From Shewanella hafniensis (lineage in GTDB: Bacteria > Pseudomonadota > Gammaproteobacteria > Enterobacterales > Shewanellaceae): a DNA stretch of 54,054 bases. The stretch is taken from positions 1-54,054 of the forward strand of contig NZ_BPFD01000027.1 of NCBI RefSeq assembly GCF_019655335.1, given 5' to 3'. Shown piece after piece: positions 46,129-54,054 of this stretch (position 1 is the first letter of the stretch; the number at the start of each line of letters is the position of its first letter). A program made the position numbers and the translations under genes. The notes beneath the pieces were generated by a model. The model saw only the letters and a program-made list of their open reading frames with translations. It made no database searches and was not told where the DNA came from.

Positions 46129-46676
46129 AATCATAATAATGATTAGTGATGTAACTATCAACCTTAAATATCACAGTGACCAAGATCACGATTTAGTTAT
46201 GCAAAAAAGAATTAGTTTGTAAAAACAAGATAAACGTATAGATTTCTTTGACTTGCGGCCCTACCACAACCACAGCAGCACGCATAAATTAATATTAGAT
46301 ATCAAACTAATTAACTGAAGATAGTGCTACGAATGAGAGTATTAGTGAGGTTTGACCTCTGTTAGATTTAACAATTGAGCCGTGAAATGTTGGATTAAAT
46401 GACGGGGCAAAAATGCAATAAAAAGACCAGTAAAAGATATTCAAAAATGATGTATCACCACGGGCGTAAACAATCCAGAAAAACCATACCGTACGCCGAC
46501 ACTGATACCCGTCATAAAAGTCCGAAGTTTAGTTACCGGGTTCCAACTTTAGTGGGAAATTGGCCCCAGATAAGCGCTGAACTCGATCAAGCTCACACTT
46601 TCACTACCTCCAAATTGGTAGCTTGAACATCAGAAACGAAAACAAATTTATCTTTGCAAATTAATAGGTGGATTTT
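46129..46676. promoter_or_regulatory. Region between betI and the alcohol dehydrogenase gene
   Basis: This stretch of about 550 bp contains a CRP-like site AGTGACCAAGATCACG (46175-46190) between the divergent betI and adhB genes. A small stem, GAGGT-TTG-ACCTC, lies near 46347-46359. A 75-codon open frame (46399-46626) is not supported. AGGTGG (46666-46671) is the ribosome-binding site of the next gene. Confidence 0.5.
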
Positions 46677-47825
46677 ATGGCTGCTAAATTTTTTATTCCT
46701 TCTGTCAACGTATTAGGCCAAGGCGCAGTGGATGACGCTATCGGTGACATCAAAACCTTAGGCTTTAAGCACGCACTCATAGTGACAGACAAACCCTTAG
46801 TCAACATTGGCTTAGTCGGTGAAGTGGCCGAAAAACTCGGTCAAAATGGCATTACCTCCACCATTTATGATGGCGTACAACCTAACCCAACCGTGACGAA
46901 CGTCGAAGCCGGTTTAGCCCTGTTAAAAGCCAACCAGTGTGACTTTGTGATTTCCCTCGGCGGCGGCTCCCCCCATGATTGCGCCAAAGGTATCGCCCTT
47001 GTTGCCACCAATGGCGGCAGCATTAAGGATTACGAAGGGTTAGATCAATCTGCAAAACCACAGTTGCCATTAGTGGCCATTAATACGACGGCAGGTACTG
47101 CCAGTGAAATGACGCGCTTCTGTATCATTACCGATGAAGCCCGCCACATTAAAATGGCGATTGTCGATAAACACACTACGCCTTTGCTGTCGGTCAATGA
47201 CCCTGAGCTCATGCTGAAAAAACCCGCGAGCCTCACGGCCGCAACCGGTATGGATGCACTCACTCACGCGGTTGAAGCCTATGTGTCTATTGCAGCCAAT
47301 CCGATCACCGACGCCTGTGCGATCAAGGCCATAGAATTGATTCAGGCTAACTTAGTCAACGCGGTTGAAAACGGTCAAGACATCAACGCCCGTGAACAAA
47401 TGGCCTACGCTCAGTTCTTAGCGGGTATGGCGTTTAACAATGCCAGCTTAGGTTATGTGCATGCGATGGCGCACCAGTTAGGCGGTTTCTACGATCTGCC
47501 CCACGGTGTGTGTAACGCCCTGCTGCTGCCCCATGTGCAGGAATACAATGCTCAGGTCGTCCCTGCTCGCTTAAAAGACATTGCTAAGGCTATGGGTGTG
47601 GATGTGTCTGCGATGACAGATGAGCAAGGTGCTAGTGCGGCGATAGCGGCAATCAAAAAACTGTCTGTTGCGGTTAAGATCCCAGAAAACCTGACCTTGT
47701 TAGGCGTGAAAGCGGAAGATATTCCAACACTTGCGGATAACGCGTTAAAAGATGCCTGTGGATTCACCAATCCAAAACAAGCGACCCATGCGGAAATCTG
47801 TCAGATCTTCACTAATGCGCTGTAA
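46677..47825 (+). CDS. adhB: Iron-containing alcohol dehydrogenase (AdhB/ADH II type)
   Basis: This 382-residue group III alcohol dehydrogenase interconverts ethanol or other primary alcohols and aldehydes with NAD. The family signatures are [26 protein letters not shown] (nucleotide binding) and the metal-site region [16 protein letters not shown] with [31 protein letters not shown] (Fe ligands Asp and His). Length and sequence resemble Zymomonas AdhB. A GTG at 46668 in the ribosome-binding site is rejected in favour of the ATG at 46677. A strong terminator follows. A CRP-like site lies about 490 bp upstream. Confidence 0.94.
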   Translation: MAAKFFIPSVNVLGQGAVDDAIGDIKTLGFKHALIVTDKPLVNIGLVGEVAEKLGQNGITSTIYDGVQPNPTVTNVEAGLALLKANQCDFVISLGGGSPHDCAKGIALVATNGGSIKDYEGLDQSAKPQLPLVAINTTAGTASEMTRFCIITDEARHIKMAIVDKHTTPLLSVNDPELMLKKPASLTAATGMDALTHAVEAYVSIAANPITDACAIKAIELIQANLVNAVENGQDINAREQMAYAQFLAGMAFNNASLGYVHAMAHQLGGFYDLPHGVCNALLLPHVQEYNAQVVPARLKDIAKAMGVDVSAMTDEQGASAAIAAIKKLSVAVKIPENLTLLGVKAEDIPTLADNALKDACGFTNPKQATHAEICQIFTNAL

Positions 47826-47957
47826 TTGTGCGCAGTAATCGCCATACCTTACCAATCGCAAGTTATCGCACTGCAATCGTGCGCTAACTTGCTGGATAAC
47901 GACTGATTGTCCTGCTAGTGCGTAAACACGACTTCATCCTCCAATGAATTCGTTTTA

Positions 47958-48004
47958 GGCTCCAATAGTGCACAGATTATTGCTGCACTATTGGGGCCTT
48001 TTTT
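47958..48004 (+). terminator. Rho-independent terminator after adhB
   Basis: GGCTCCAATAGTGCA (47958-47972) pairs with TGCACTATTGGGGCC (47984-47998), followed by a six-T run (47999-48004). It lies about 130 bp after the stop codon. Confidence 0.88.
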
Positions 48005-48263
48005 ATAACTGTATCAACAAGATGGTAAGGTAAGTTGCTATCTTAAAAATTAAGTAACAAAAACCAACATAAAACTCAGTGTCTATGCACCTTTGCACTG
48101 ACAAAACACTCACAAATCAGCATATTCAAGAAGAAAAGATCTGAACCTCAAATATTCATAGCAAAATGATATAAAAAACGTGATCTCTGTGGGTTACAGA
48201 CTGTTACAGATCCGATAAGATTGCCCCAGTTCGCTTTTTCCCTGCAAAAGATGAAGCCAGCTG

Positions 48264-48291
48264 AGAGGCCCGTTCTAACGAATGGGCCTCT
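48264..48291. other. Strong isolated hairpin
   Basis: AGAGGCCCGTTC (48264-48275) pairs with GAATGGGCCTCT (48280-48291) through a TAAC loop, 12 pairs with one G-T. No T tract follows on either strand, so it is not a plain terminator. It could be part of a non-coding RNA. Confidence 0.5.
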
Positions 48292-48694
48292 GTCCATTCT
48301 GCCTTCTGCGTTTTCGCTGCGACCACTGCAACCACTTTTACTGCCACTTAATCGTATTACGCCCACCAAAGCTTAATTAACCTATTTACTCCGCTGTTTG
48401 CTCTTTTTATCACTTACACTCAATAAGACTTACTGACGACCAAGTTGTTGCTTTATTAATCAGTAATTCAGCAAAAGCGAAACTTCACCCAAAACTGAGA
48501 TCTAGCACAAAGTTATTGGCGTAAAACTCATGCTAAATAGAGACATGACAGATTAAGTAAATGGTTAATTTTCATGCAGTAACTATCCTTCTCCGTCAAA
48601 AAACATCAAGGCTAAATAGACTTAATTAATGATTGACCGAATTCAAAAACGATGCCTATGATGGCAACAATATCCTCGAACAGGTAGGTACGCT

Positions 48695-49060
48695 ATGACT
48701 GCAATCACCCATGTATATAACTACACAGTTAGATGTCCACATTACAAAGATCCTGAACATCCCGTTACTTGGTTAAATCATATTGAAATGAACCAGTCCT
48801 GTGAGATCGCGTTAAATCGCATCACTAAATGGCACGAGCTTTCTGGGGAAAAAACCTTCGAAACAAATAAGTTTGTGGTTCGTAAAGCCGAAAATGAAGA
48901 TGCCTACTTCTCGATGCAGAGTGACAGACTCAAAAATGACGGCCATGCCCTAGTCACCTTTAAAATCTTTTTAGACGATTGCTGTGACGATGCGGCGCCA
49001 GAAGAAATCATGCAGCACCTGATTGAAGACTATCAACAACGCTTAGCCAAACTCGAATAA
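48695..49060 (+). CDS. Conserved-looking small protein, function unknown
   Basis: This 121-residue soluble protein is acidic, with no signal peptide or membrane segment. It contains a CPHYKDPEHP segment near residue 14 and a Cys-Cys pair in IFLDDCCDDAAPEEIMQHLI. An AGGT site precedes the ATG and a terminator follows 29 bp after the stop, so it looks like a genuine single-gene unit. I do not recognise the family. The Cys/His pattern is not a clear metal site. Confidence 0.7.
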   Translation: MTAITHVYNYTVRCPHYKDPEHPVTWLNHIEMNQSCEIALNRITKWHELSGEKTFETNKFVVRKAENEDAYFSMQSDRLKNDGHALVTFKIFLDDCCDDAAPEEIMQHLIEDYQQRLAKLE

Positions 49061-49088
49061 TCTTTGCAGTATTATTTAGCGACCTTAG

Positions 49089-49121
49089 ACGCCAGTGCGC
49101 AAAACGCCACTGGCGTTTTTA
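49089..49121 (+). terminator. Rho-independent terminator after the 121-aa gene
   Basis: ACGCCAGTG (49089-49097) pairs with CACTGGCGT (49108-49116), followed by TTTTA. It lies 29 bp after the stop. Confidence 0.85.
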
Positions 49122-49347
49122 TTTGTCGAATTTGATAACTCAATCCACTACGTCATTTAATACTCTTTGTTTCGCTCACTCGGTTGACACTCACCCTGAA
49201 GCATTGCAACGGCGACTCGGCAGATAATGTCGCCATAGCGTTATTCAGCTCAAGATCTGTTATATTGTCCCGAATGTTATTTGGCACTGTAAAATTGGCA
49301 GGCCCAGTAAATTGAGTTACGAACTTAAATTGAGGATTAGCATCACA

Positions 49348-49554
49348 ATGAATAAAGCGACGCTCATTATTATTCCTTTATTACTCGCGACATCCGCCTG
49401 TGCGGATTTAAAGGACGCAGGCCGTGCCATAGGCACAACCACTAAAGATGTCACCAAAGAGATAGGCCACGCGACTCGAGACACCACCAAAGCCATAGGT
49501 CATGCCTCGCGGGATGCGGTTAAATCGGTCAAAGAAGATTTAACCAAAGATTAA
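49348..49554 (+). CDS. Small entericidin-like secreted or lipoprotein with 11-residue repeats
   Basis: This 68-residue protein has a short hydrophobic signal (MNKATLIIIPLLLATSAC) whose cysteine could be lipidated, although the box TSAC is imperfect. The mature part consists of about three 11-residue repeats: KDVTKEIGHAT, RDTTKAIGHAS and RDAVKSVKEDL, with a looser copy before them. Such repeats form amphipathic helices. It resembles entericidin-type small lipoproteins only in size and style. A TTG-started frame begins at 49312, but the ATG at 49348 with GAGGA upstream gives a proper signal. A terminator follows. Confidence 0.7.
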   Translation: MNKATLIIIPLLLATSACADLKDAGRAIGTTTKDVTKEIGHATRDTTKAIGHASRDAVKSVKEDLTKD

Positions 49555-49556
49555 TC

Positions 49557-49586
49557 ACAGTGACGCCTAGGCGTCACTGTCTGTTT
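49557..49586. terminator. Hairpin terminator between convergent genes
   Basis: ACAGTGACGCC-TA-GGCGTCACTGT is a perfect dyad at 49557-49580, followed by CTGTTTT on the plus strand. It lies just after the small repeat protein and 55 bp past the end of the thioesterase gene, so it could serve both. Confidence 0.8.
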
Positions 49587-49634
49587 TAAGCGTCTGACCT
49601 ATTCAAACATAATGTATTTTTAGCTCCGCGCCCG

Positions 49635-50003
49635 CTAAGCCGCATTCGCCCGAATACCATGGGGCACAGGCAATCCTTGGGCATTCACATGCACAAACAC
49701 CATCTTATCTATACTCACCACTGGCGCCTGCGTCATCTTATTGCGTACTTGGCAGCTGACAGTAATCGAGCTGTGGCCGAGACTCACCAGCTCCAGACCA
49801 AACTCAATCACATCCCCTTGATGCGCTGGCGTCATAAAGTTGATTTCAGAAATCAGCTTAGTCACATGGCTAGTGCTCTTCATCTGGCAAGCTGCAAAAA
49901 TGGCGGCCTCCTCATCTATCCAACTGAGCAACTGACCGCCAAACAGGGTATTTGCTGGATTTAAATGTTCAGGTTTAACTAAACGGCGACTGTAATATTT
50001 CAT
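49635..50003 (-). CDS. Acyl-CoA thioesterase (hotdog fold, YciA-like)
   Basis: This 122-residue hotdog-fold protein hydrolyses acyl-CoA thioesters. Family features are the start YYSRRLVKPEHLNPANTLFGGQLLSWIDEEAAIFA (N-x-T-F-G-G and D-E residues), FMTPAHQGDVIEFGLELVSLGHSSITVSCQVRN and the conserved VSIDKMVFVHV strand. The open frame continues to 50162, but the ATG at 50003 with GAGG 9 bases before fits the family start. It lies downstream of aceA on the same strand, behind a terminator. The acyl chain preference is unknown. Confidence 0.88.
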   Translation of the reverse strand: MKYYSRRLVKPEHLNPANTLFGGQLLSWIDEEAAIFAACQMKSTSHVTKLISEINFMTPAHQGDVIEFGLELVSLGHSSITVSCQVRNKMTQAPVVSIDKMVFVHVNAQGLPVPHGIRANAA

Positions 50004-50549
50004 GGCGGTGACCTCAATGTGAATGCCAGCAATCAGCTTTAATGCGCTATAACTTCCCACTGTGTCCAGAGCATTTTTCAGGCCACAATTAATAGCCATT
50101 AAATAACAATAATATAGCAATAGGCTGCTGTAAAATAATCCGATTATTGCACCAAGTCGCATCAGAGTTGGATCAGACTTGCACCATATTAATCAGCGCA
50201 ATCGTGAACCAATAAGCAAAAAAATAGCGACTCATAGAGTCGCCAAGCTAAGGCAAGCAAAAACTTACTGGGTAGGAAGTTAAGTCACAAAATTTGACTT
50301 AAAAACCCGCACAGCACATGTAGGCGAACTGCACGGGGAACAACAGCTGCAACGCAGCTAAACACAGGCTTACGGGTAACACTCTTTCATACTCGACTCG
50401 AGATTTAGGCTGCAAGCTCGGTAACTCATCACAGTCCGCCCTTGCCCTCTATTTCGAGTTTTTAACCACGCCTTACCACATACATCAGCATAAGGCGTGC
50501 TAAGGAGTGATCCACAATCACAATGGATCATCCTAAGCGCTTCTACTGC
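50004..50549 (-). other. aceA downstream region with several RNA stems
   Basis: This 546-bp gene-free stretch follows the aceA stop. On the minus strand it contains an imperfect stem near 50500-50536, CACGCCTTA/TAAGGCGTG (50467-50475 with 50491-50499), AGCTGC-AAC-GCAGCT (50345-50359), TTAAGTCA/TGACTTAA (50280-50287 with 50295-50302) and a clear terminator at 50218-50243. The aceA transcript would thus have a structured 3' untranslated region of about 320 nt. The rest holds the thioesterase promoter. Confidence 0.55.
50218..50243 (-). terminator. Rho-independent terminator downstream of aceA
   Basis: On the minus strand GCGACTC-TAT-GAGTCGC (50227-50243) is followed by TATTTTTTT (to 50218). 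It lies about 310 bp after the aceA stop. Confidence 0.85.
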
Positions 50550-51875
50550 TTAAAACTGTTCTTCTTCGGTAGACCCAGTCAGTGCGGTCACTGATGAATG
50601 GCCACCTTGAATAACCGTAGTCACTTGGTCGAAATAACCTGTGCCCACTTCCTGTTGATGCGCGACGAAGGTGTAACCTTTCTTCGCTGCTGCAAACTCA
50701 ACTTCTTGAACTTTTTCAACATAATGCTTCATGCCTTCGCCACGCGCATAGTCGTAAGCGAGGTCGAACATGTTGTACCACATGTTATGAATGCCGGCTA
50801 ACGTGATGAACTGGTACTTGTAGCCCATGTCTGACAAGGCTTGTTGGAAGCGCGCGATAGTGGCGTCGTCCAGATTTTTCTTCCAGTTGAATGAAGGCGA
50901 GCAGTTATAAGCAAGCAGTTGATCTGGGTATTGGGCATGAATCGCTTCAGCAAAAATACGCGCTTCTTCCAAATCTGGTTTGGCGGTTTCACACCAAATC
51001 AAATCCGCATACGGGGCATAGGCCAGACCACGAGAAATCGCTTGGTCAAGACCGGCTTTCACACGGTAGAAACCCTCATTGGTACGCTCGCCAGTCACAA
51101 AATCACGATCGTATGGGTCGCAATCTGAAGTTAACAAATCGGCCGCGTTAGCATCGGTACGGGCGATAACCAGTGTATCGACACCGCTCACGTCCGCCGC
51201 TAAACGTGCAGCAACCAACTTTTGAACCGCTTCTTGGGTTGGCACTAATACTTTGCCGCCCATGTGACCACATTTTTTCACTGAAGCTAACTGATCTTCA
51301 AAGTGAACACCGGCAGCGCCCGCGTCGATCATCGACTTCATCAGTTCGAAGGCATTTAATACGCCGCCAAAACCCGCTTCTGCGTCAGCAATGATTGGCA
51401 GGAAGTAATCAACAAATTTTTCATCTTCTGGATTAACGCCATTGCCCCACTGGATTTGGTCAGCACGACGGAAAGAGTTATTGATACGTGATACCACAGC
51501 CGGCACAGAGTTGGCTGGGTATAAAGATTGATCTGGGTACATAGTGCCGGCTAAGTTAGCATCGGCAGCCACTTGCCAACCTGAAAGGTAAATCGCTTCG
51601 ATACCCGCTTTCGCCTGTTGTACCGCTTGACCGCCCGTTAACGCGCCGAGCGAATTCACGTAGCCTTTTTTAGCGCCGCCGTTAACCAGTTCCCATAACT
51701 TAGCCGCACCACGCTTAGCGATAGTATTCTCAGGCACGATTGAACCGCGAAGTGCTACCACTTCTTCTGCGGTGTAAGGACGACGCACGTTTTTCCAACG
51801 TGGGTTTTCTGCCCAATCTCGCTTGATTGCATCAATCTGTTCTTGACGTGAAGTCTGAGTCGTTGCCTTAGTCAT
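50550..51875 (-). CDS. aceA: Isocitrate lyase
   Basis: This 441-residue enzyme splits isocitrate to succinate and glyoxylate, the first step of the glyoxylate shunt needed on acetate or fatty acids. The catalytic signature [13 protein letters not shown] is present, with [34 protein letters not shown] and [15 protein letters not shown]. The length matches E. coli AceA (434). AAGGAG supports the ATG. It follows aceB on the same strand with a 140-bp gap that contains a perfect hairpin. Confidence 0.97.
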   Translation of the reverse strand: MTKATTQTSRQEQIDAIKRDWAENPRWKNVRRPYTAEEVVALRGSIVPENTIAKRGAAKLWELVNGGAKKGYVNSLGALTGGQAVQQAKAGIEAIYLSGWQVAADANLAGTMYPDQSLYPANSVPAVVSRINNSFRRADQIQWGNGVNPEDEKFVDYFLPIIADAEAGFGGVLNAFELMKSMIDAGAAGVHFEDQLASVKKCGHMGGKVLVPTQEAVQKLVAARLAADVSGVDTLVIARTDANAADLLTSDCDPYDRDFVTGERTNEGFYRVKAGLDQAISRGLAYAPYADLIWCETAKPDLEEARIFAEAIHAQYPDQLLAYNCSPSFNWKKNLDDATIARFQQALSDMGYKYQFITLAGIHNMWYNMFDLAYDYARGEGMKHYVEKVQEVEFAAAKKGYTFVAHQQEVGTGYFDQVTTVIQGGHSSVTALTGSTEEEQF

Positions 51876-51910
51876 AGTGTCGCTCCTTTCTCTTTGATGT
51901 TGTAGCTATC

Positions 51911-51933
51911 GTGAAACTGCCCCCCAGTTTCAC
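51911..51933 (-). promoter_or_regulatory. Intercistronic hairpin between aceB and aceA
   Basis: GTGAAACTG (51911-51919) pairs perfectly with CAGTTTCAC (51925-51933) around a five-base C/G loop. No T tract follows on the minus strand. It probably stabilises, processes or partly attenuates the aceBA message. Confidence 0.6.
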
Positions 51934-52015
51934 TCTGCTAAATGGTTTGGTTGGCGGTAGCCCCGCCACGGCTAAATCTGTTTTACCTAAAACGGGTCAA
52001 GCAAATGGGTTCATC

Positions 52016-53665
52016 CTAGGCCGTCAGCATTTCGTAACCGGGTAAGGTTAAGAAATCGACCAGCTCGTCGGAGGTGGTAATGTCTTCGAGCAACACCGCC
52101 GCTTGGGTGAATTTGCCATGGGTGAATCTGTCGCTACCCACTTCTTTTTTCACGTTCGACAGCTCTTCAACCAACATGTCTTTAAAGAGTTGCTTGGTCA
52201 CGAGTTTGCCGTTTGATAGCGACTTACCGTGTTGGATCCATTGCCAAATTGAGGCTCTAGAAATCTCAGCCGTCGCCGCATCTTCCATTAAGCCGTAAAT
52301 AGGTACGCAACCGTTACCGCTGATCCACGCCTCTAAATACTGCAGTGCGATACGAATGTTCAGGCGCATCCCCTGTTCAGTGCGCTCACCGTCGCAGGTT
52401 TTAAGCAGTTCGCTAGCCAGAATTGGCGCGTCTACATCACGGGTAATATGTAATTGATTACAGTGATCTTGGCCTATGTATTCGTTGAAAATTCCCATAG
52501 CGGTATCGGCAAGACCTGGGTGCGCCACCCAAGTACCATCGTGGCCGTTACGCGCCTCTAGTTCTTTATCTCGACGAACCCGCTGCAATACCGCTTCGTT
52601 CTGAACCGGATCTTTAGCTGGAATAAAGGCTGCCATGCCGCCCATCGCTAATGCACCGCGTTTGTGGCAGGTCTTAATCAAGAGCCTTGAATAAGCACTT
52701 AAGAAAGGCGTATCCATAGTGACGGCTTGGCGATCCGGTAAGACTCGGTCGCTATGACGCTTTAATGTTTTGATGTAGCTGAAGATGTAATCCCAACGAC
52801 CACAGTTCAGTGCGACGATATTGGAACGTAGTTCATAGAGAATTTCGTCCATTTCGAACACGGCAGGCAAAGTCTCAATCAAGCAAGTACATTTAATCGT
52901 GCCCGCTTGCAGACAAAACCTTTCCTCAACAAAAGCAAACACTTTTGCCCACCAGCGCGCTTCAATATGACTTTCTAACTTAGGGATATAAAAGTATGGA
53001 CCGCTGCCCTTGGCCAAAAGTTGGCGATAGTTGTGGTAGAAATACAGTGCAAAATCAAACAGTGAGCCAGGAATCGCTTTGCCATTAAACTGCACGTGCT
53101 TTTCTTTAAGGTGCAGACCACGAACGCGGCAAATAAGCACTGCAGGATTTGGCCCTAATTTGTAGTGCTTACCCGTGTCCGGCGCTGTGTACTCAATATC
53201 ACCACGCACGGCATCGCGTAGGTTGATTTGACCTTCGACAACTTTTTCCCAGCTCGGTGCTAAGGAATCTTCAAAGTCGGCCATAAACACTTTGGCATTG
53301 GCGTTGAGCGCGTTAATCACCATCTTACGTTCAACGGGACCAGTGATTTCTACGCGGCGGTCAAGCAAGTCATCGGGAATACCGCGAATTTGCCATGCAC
53401 CATCACGGATAGCGCGGGTTTCAGGCAGAAAGTCAGGTAATGTTCCTTTATCGATACGTGCTTGTTTATCTTTACGTTTAGCGAGTAAGGCAGGTACTTC
53501 GTCGGCAAACTCACGACAAAGGGATTCGAGTAAGGCGACAGCCCCTTCGGTAAAGATGACTTCTTGGCCTGGAATGTCACGACCCACAATATTAAGGGTG
53601 GCATTTGCTGTAGCTTTACCCAGTGTCGAATTCAATTGCTGTTCACTTAAAGTGTGTTCCGTCAT
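52016..53665 (-). CDS. aceB: Malate synthase A
   Basis: This 549-residue enzyme condenses glyoxylate with acetyl-CoA to malate, the second step of the glyoxylate shunt. Family stretches are KVFMADFEDSLAPSW, IKCTCLIETLPAVFEMDEILYELR (catalytic metal-site Glu region), VALNCGRWDYIFSYIK and DGTWVAHPGLADTAMGIFNE. The length matches AceB (533) and not the longer GlcB. GGAGG lies before the ATG. It is the first gene of aceB-aceA, with a PdhR-like site about 210 bp upstream. Confidence 0.97.
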   Translation of the reverse strand: MTEHTLSEQQLNSTLGKATANATLNIVGRDIPGQEVIFTEGAVALLESLCREFADEVPALLAKRKDKQARIDKGTLPDFLPETRAIRDGAWQIRGIPDDLLDRRVEITGPVERKMVINALNANAKVFMADFEDSLAPSWEKVVEGQINLRDAVRGDIEYTAPDTGKHYKLGPNPAVLICRVRGLHLKEKHVQFNGKAIPGSLFDFALYFYHNYRQLLAKGSGPYFYIPKLESHIEARWWAKVFAFVEERFCLQAGTIKCTCLIETLPAVFEMDEILYELRSNIVALNCGRWDYIFSYIKTLKRHSDRVLPDRQAVTMDTPFLSAYSRLLIKTCHKRGALAMGGMAAFIPAKDPVQNEAVLQRVRRDKELEARNGHDGTWVAHPGLADTAMGIFNEYIGQDHCNQLHITRDVDAPILASELLKTCDGERTEQGMRLNIRIALQYLEAWISGNGCVPIYGLMEDAATAEISRASIWQWIQHGKSLSNGKLVTKQLFKDMLVEELSNVKKEVGSDRFTHGKFTQAAVLLEDITTSDELVDFLTLPGYEMLTA

Positions 53666-54054
53666 CTTGATGCCCTCCCAAGAGGCTCCACTATCACAGG
53701 CTTAACGCTGACATATAAAGCAGTAGCATCCCCAATCACTACGGCTTATAAACTCACCAAAAAACCATCAAATGTTTGTTTCGAACTAAAACTTACCGAC
53801 AAACGTTTGTATTTGCAACAGTCCAAGATTGACAAAAACGAGCATTAGCCTTAGTAAAATCCATACTAAAATTGGTCTGACCAAGCACGAGAATCAAATC
53901 TAAACACTTAATTAAAAAAGGATTAAACATTTGGATCACATTTAGCAATCCAAGTTGAATGTAATTTGTCAGACAACTTTACCAACCAATACGCAACGTA
54001 ATTATTTACGTAATTAAATAACTAAAAGTAAATTTATAAATACAGTATTTTTAT
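53666..54054 (-). promoter_or_regulatory. aceBA upstream region with GntR-type palindromes
   Basis: This 389-bp gene-free stretch runs to the window end. Two palindromes fit FadR-class GntR regulators: TTGGTCTGACCAA (53872-53884), which matches the PdhR-type pattern ATTGGT-N3-ACCAA, and TTGTCAGACAA (53966-53976). The first lies about 210 bp upstream of the aceB ATG. AT-rich promoter-like sequence lies between them and aceB. No open frame is convincing. Confidence 0.6.
53872..53884. promoter_or_regulatory. Candidate PdhR-type binding site
   Basis: TTGGT-CTG-ACCAA is a perfect dyad matching the known PdhR motif. In Shewanella, aceBA is plausibly part of a pyruvate-responsive regulon; this is inference from the motif and family knowledge. 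Confidence 0.6.

Larger units (their letters stand above)
47826..48694. other. Long gene-poor stretch with a terminator and a strong hairpin
   Basis: No gene is supported over nearly 870 bp. After the adhB terminator come AT-rich DNA and a strong stem at 48264-48291 in a GC-richer segment (about 48175-48360). A minus-strand frame (48148-48369) there has low-complexity, unlikely protein sequence. The segment could encode a structured RNA or be a decayed element. The promoter of the 121-aa gene should lie at the right end. Confidence 0.45.

Noticed and set aside
46399..46626. 75-codon open frame upstream of adhB
   Set aside because: It has no ribosome-binding site, a very basic and odd composition, and lies within a regulatory region.
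48148..48369. 73-codon minus-strand frame in the gene-poor stretch
   Set aside because: It is Gly/Ser/Arg-rich without domain features and coincides with a strong RNA-like stem.
1..54054. CRISPR arrays, tRNA and rRNA genes, prophage or complete insertion sequences
   Set aside because: None were seen: there are no regularly spaced repeats, no cloverleaf-like segments and no intact transposase.

Overview
The window is a chromosomal segment of a gammaproteobacterium, almost certainly Shewanella. The lactate cluster (lactate permease, Dld-II, LldE, LldF, LldG), the single-strand glycogen operon (malQ, glgB, glgX, glgP, glgC, glgA), the Fe-dependent alcohol dehydrogenase and the aceB-aceA pair are arranged as I know them from Shewanella genomes. 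The genus call rests on gene content and order, because no search could be run. No rRNA, tRNA or CRISPR array was seen.

Layout. (1) 1-8.3 kb, plus strand: lactate uptake and oxidation. A long leader with five CRP/Fnr-like palindromes precedes lldP and dld-II. A terminator follows dld-II, and lldEFG then forms a second transcription unit. (2) 8.3-12 kb: an accessory patch. It holds a non-coding block rich in inverted repeats, a Bcs1-like AAA ATPase, a probable transposase remnant, a small membrane protein, two copies of a 45-bp repeat, and two integron-type gene cassettes (a membrane protein and a VOC/glyoxalase protein) joined by a recognisable attC site. (3) 12-25 kb: a large secreted protein of unknown function, a MATE exporter, a POT/MFS transporter, a DUF3087-like protein, a periplasmic solute-binding protein, a CobW GTPase, an RhlE-type RNA helicase and a 5TMR-PAS-GGDEF-EAL protein. 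(4) 25-38 kb, minus strand: glycogen and maltodextrin metabolism. (5) 38.6-41.9 kb: a cyclophilin lipoprotein, a MarR regulator, a TorF-like outer-membrane protein and a short BCCT transporter. (6) 42.3-46.1 kb: betI-betB-betA for choline to glycine betaine, headed by a perfect BetI-type palindrome. (7) 46.7-54 kb: Fe-ADH, small proteins, an acyl-CoA thioesterase, and the glyoxylate-shunt genes aceB and aceA with a PdhR-like site upstream.

Together the genes describe respiratory carbon handling: D- and L-lactate to pyruvate, acetate growth through the glyoxylate shunt, glycogen storage and remobilisation, and osmoprotection from choline. The most unusual material is the 8.3-12 kb patch (cassettes with attC, paired 45-bp repeat, Bcs1-like ATPase). 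Next come the 503-aa secreted protein, the BCCT/porin pair beside bet, and the highly structured RNA downstream of aceA.
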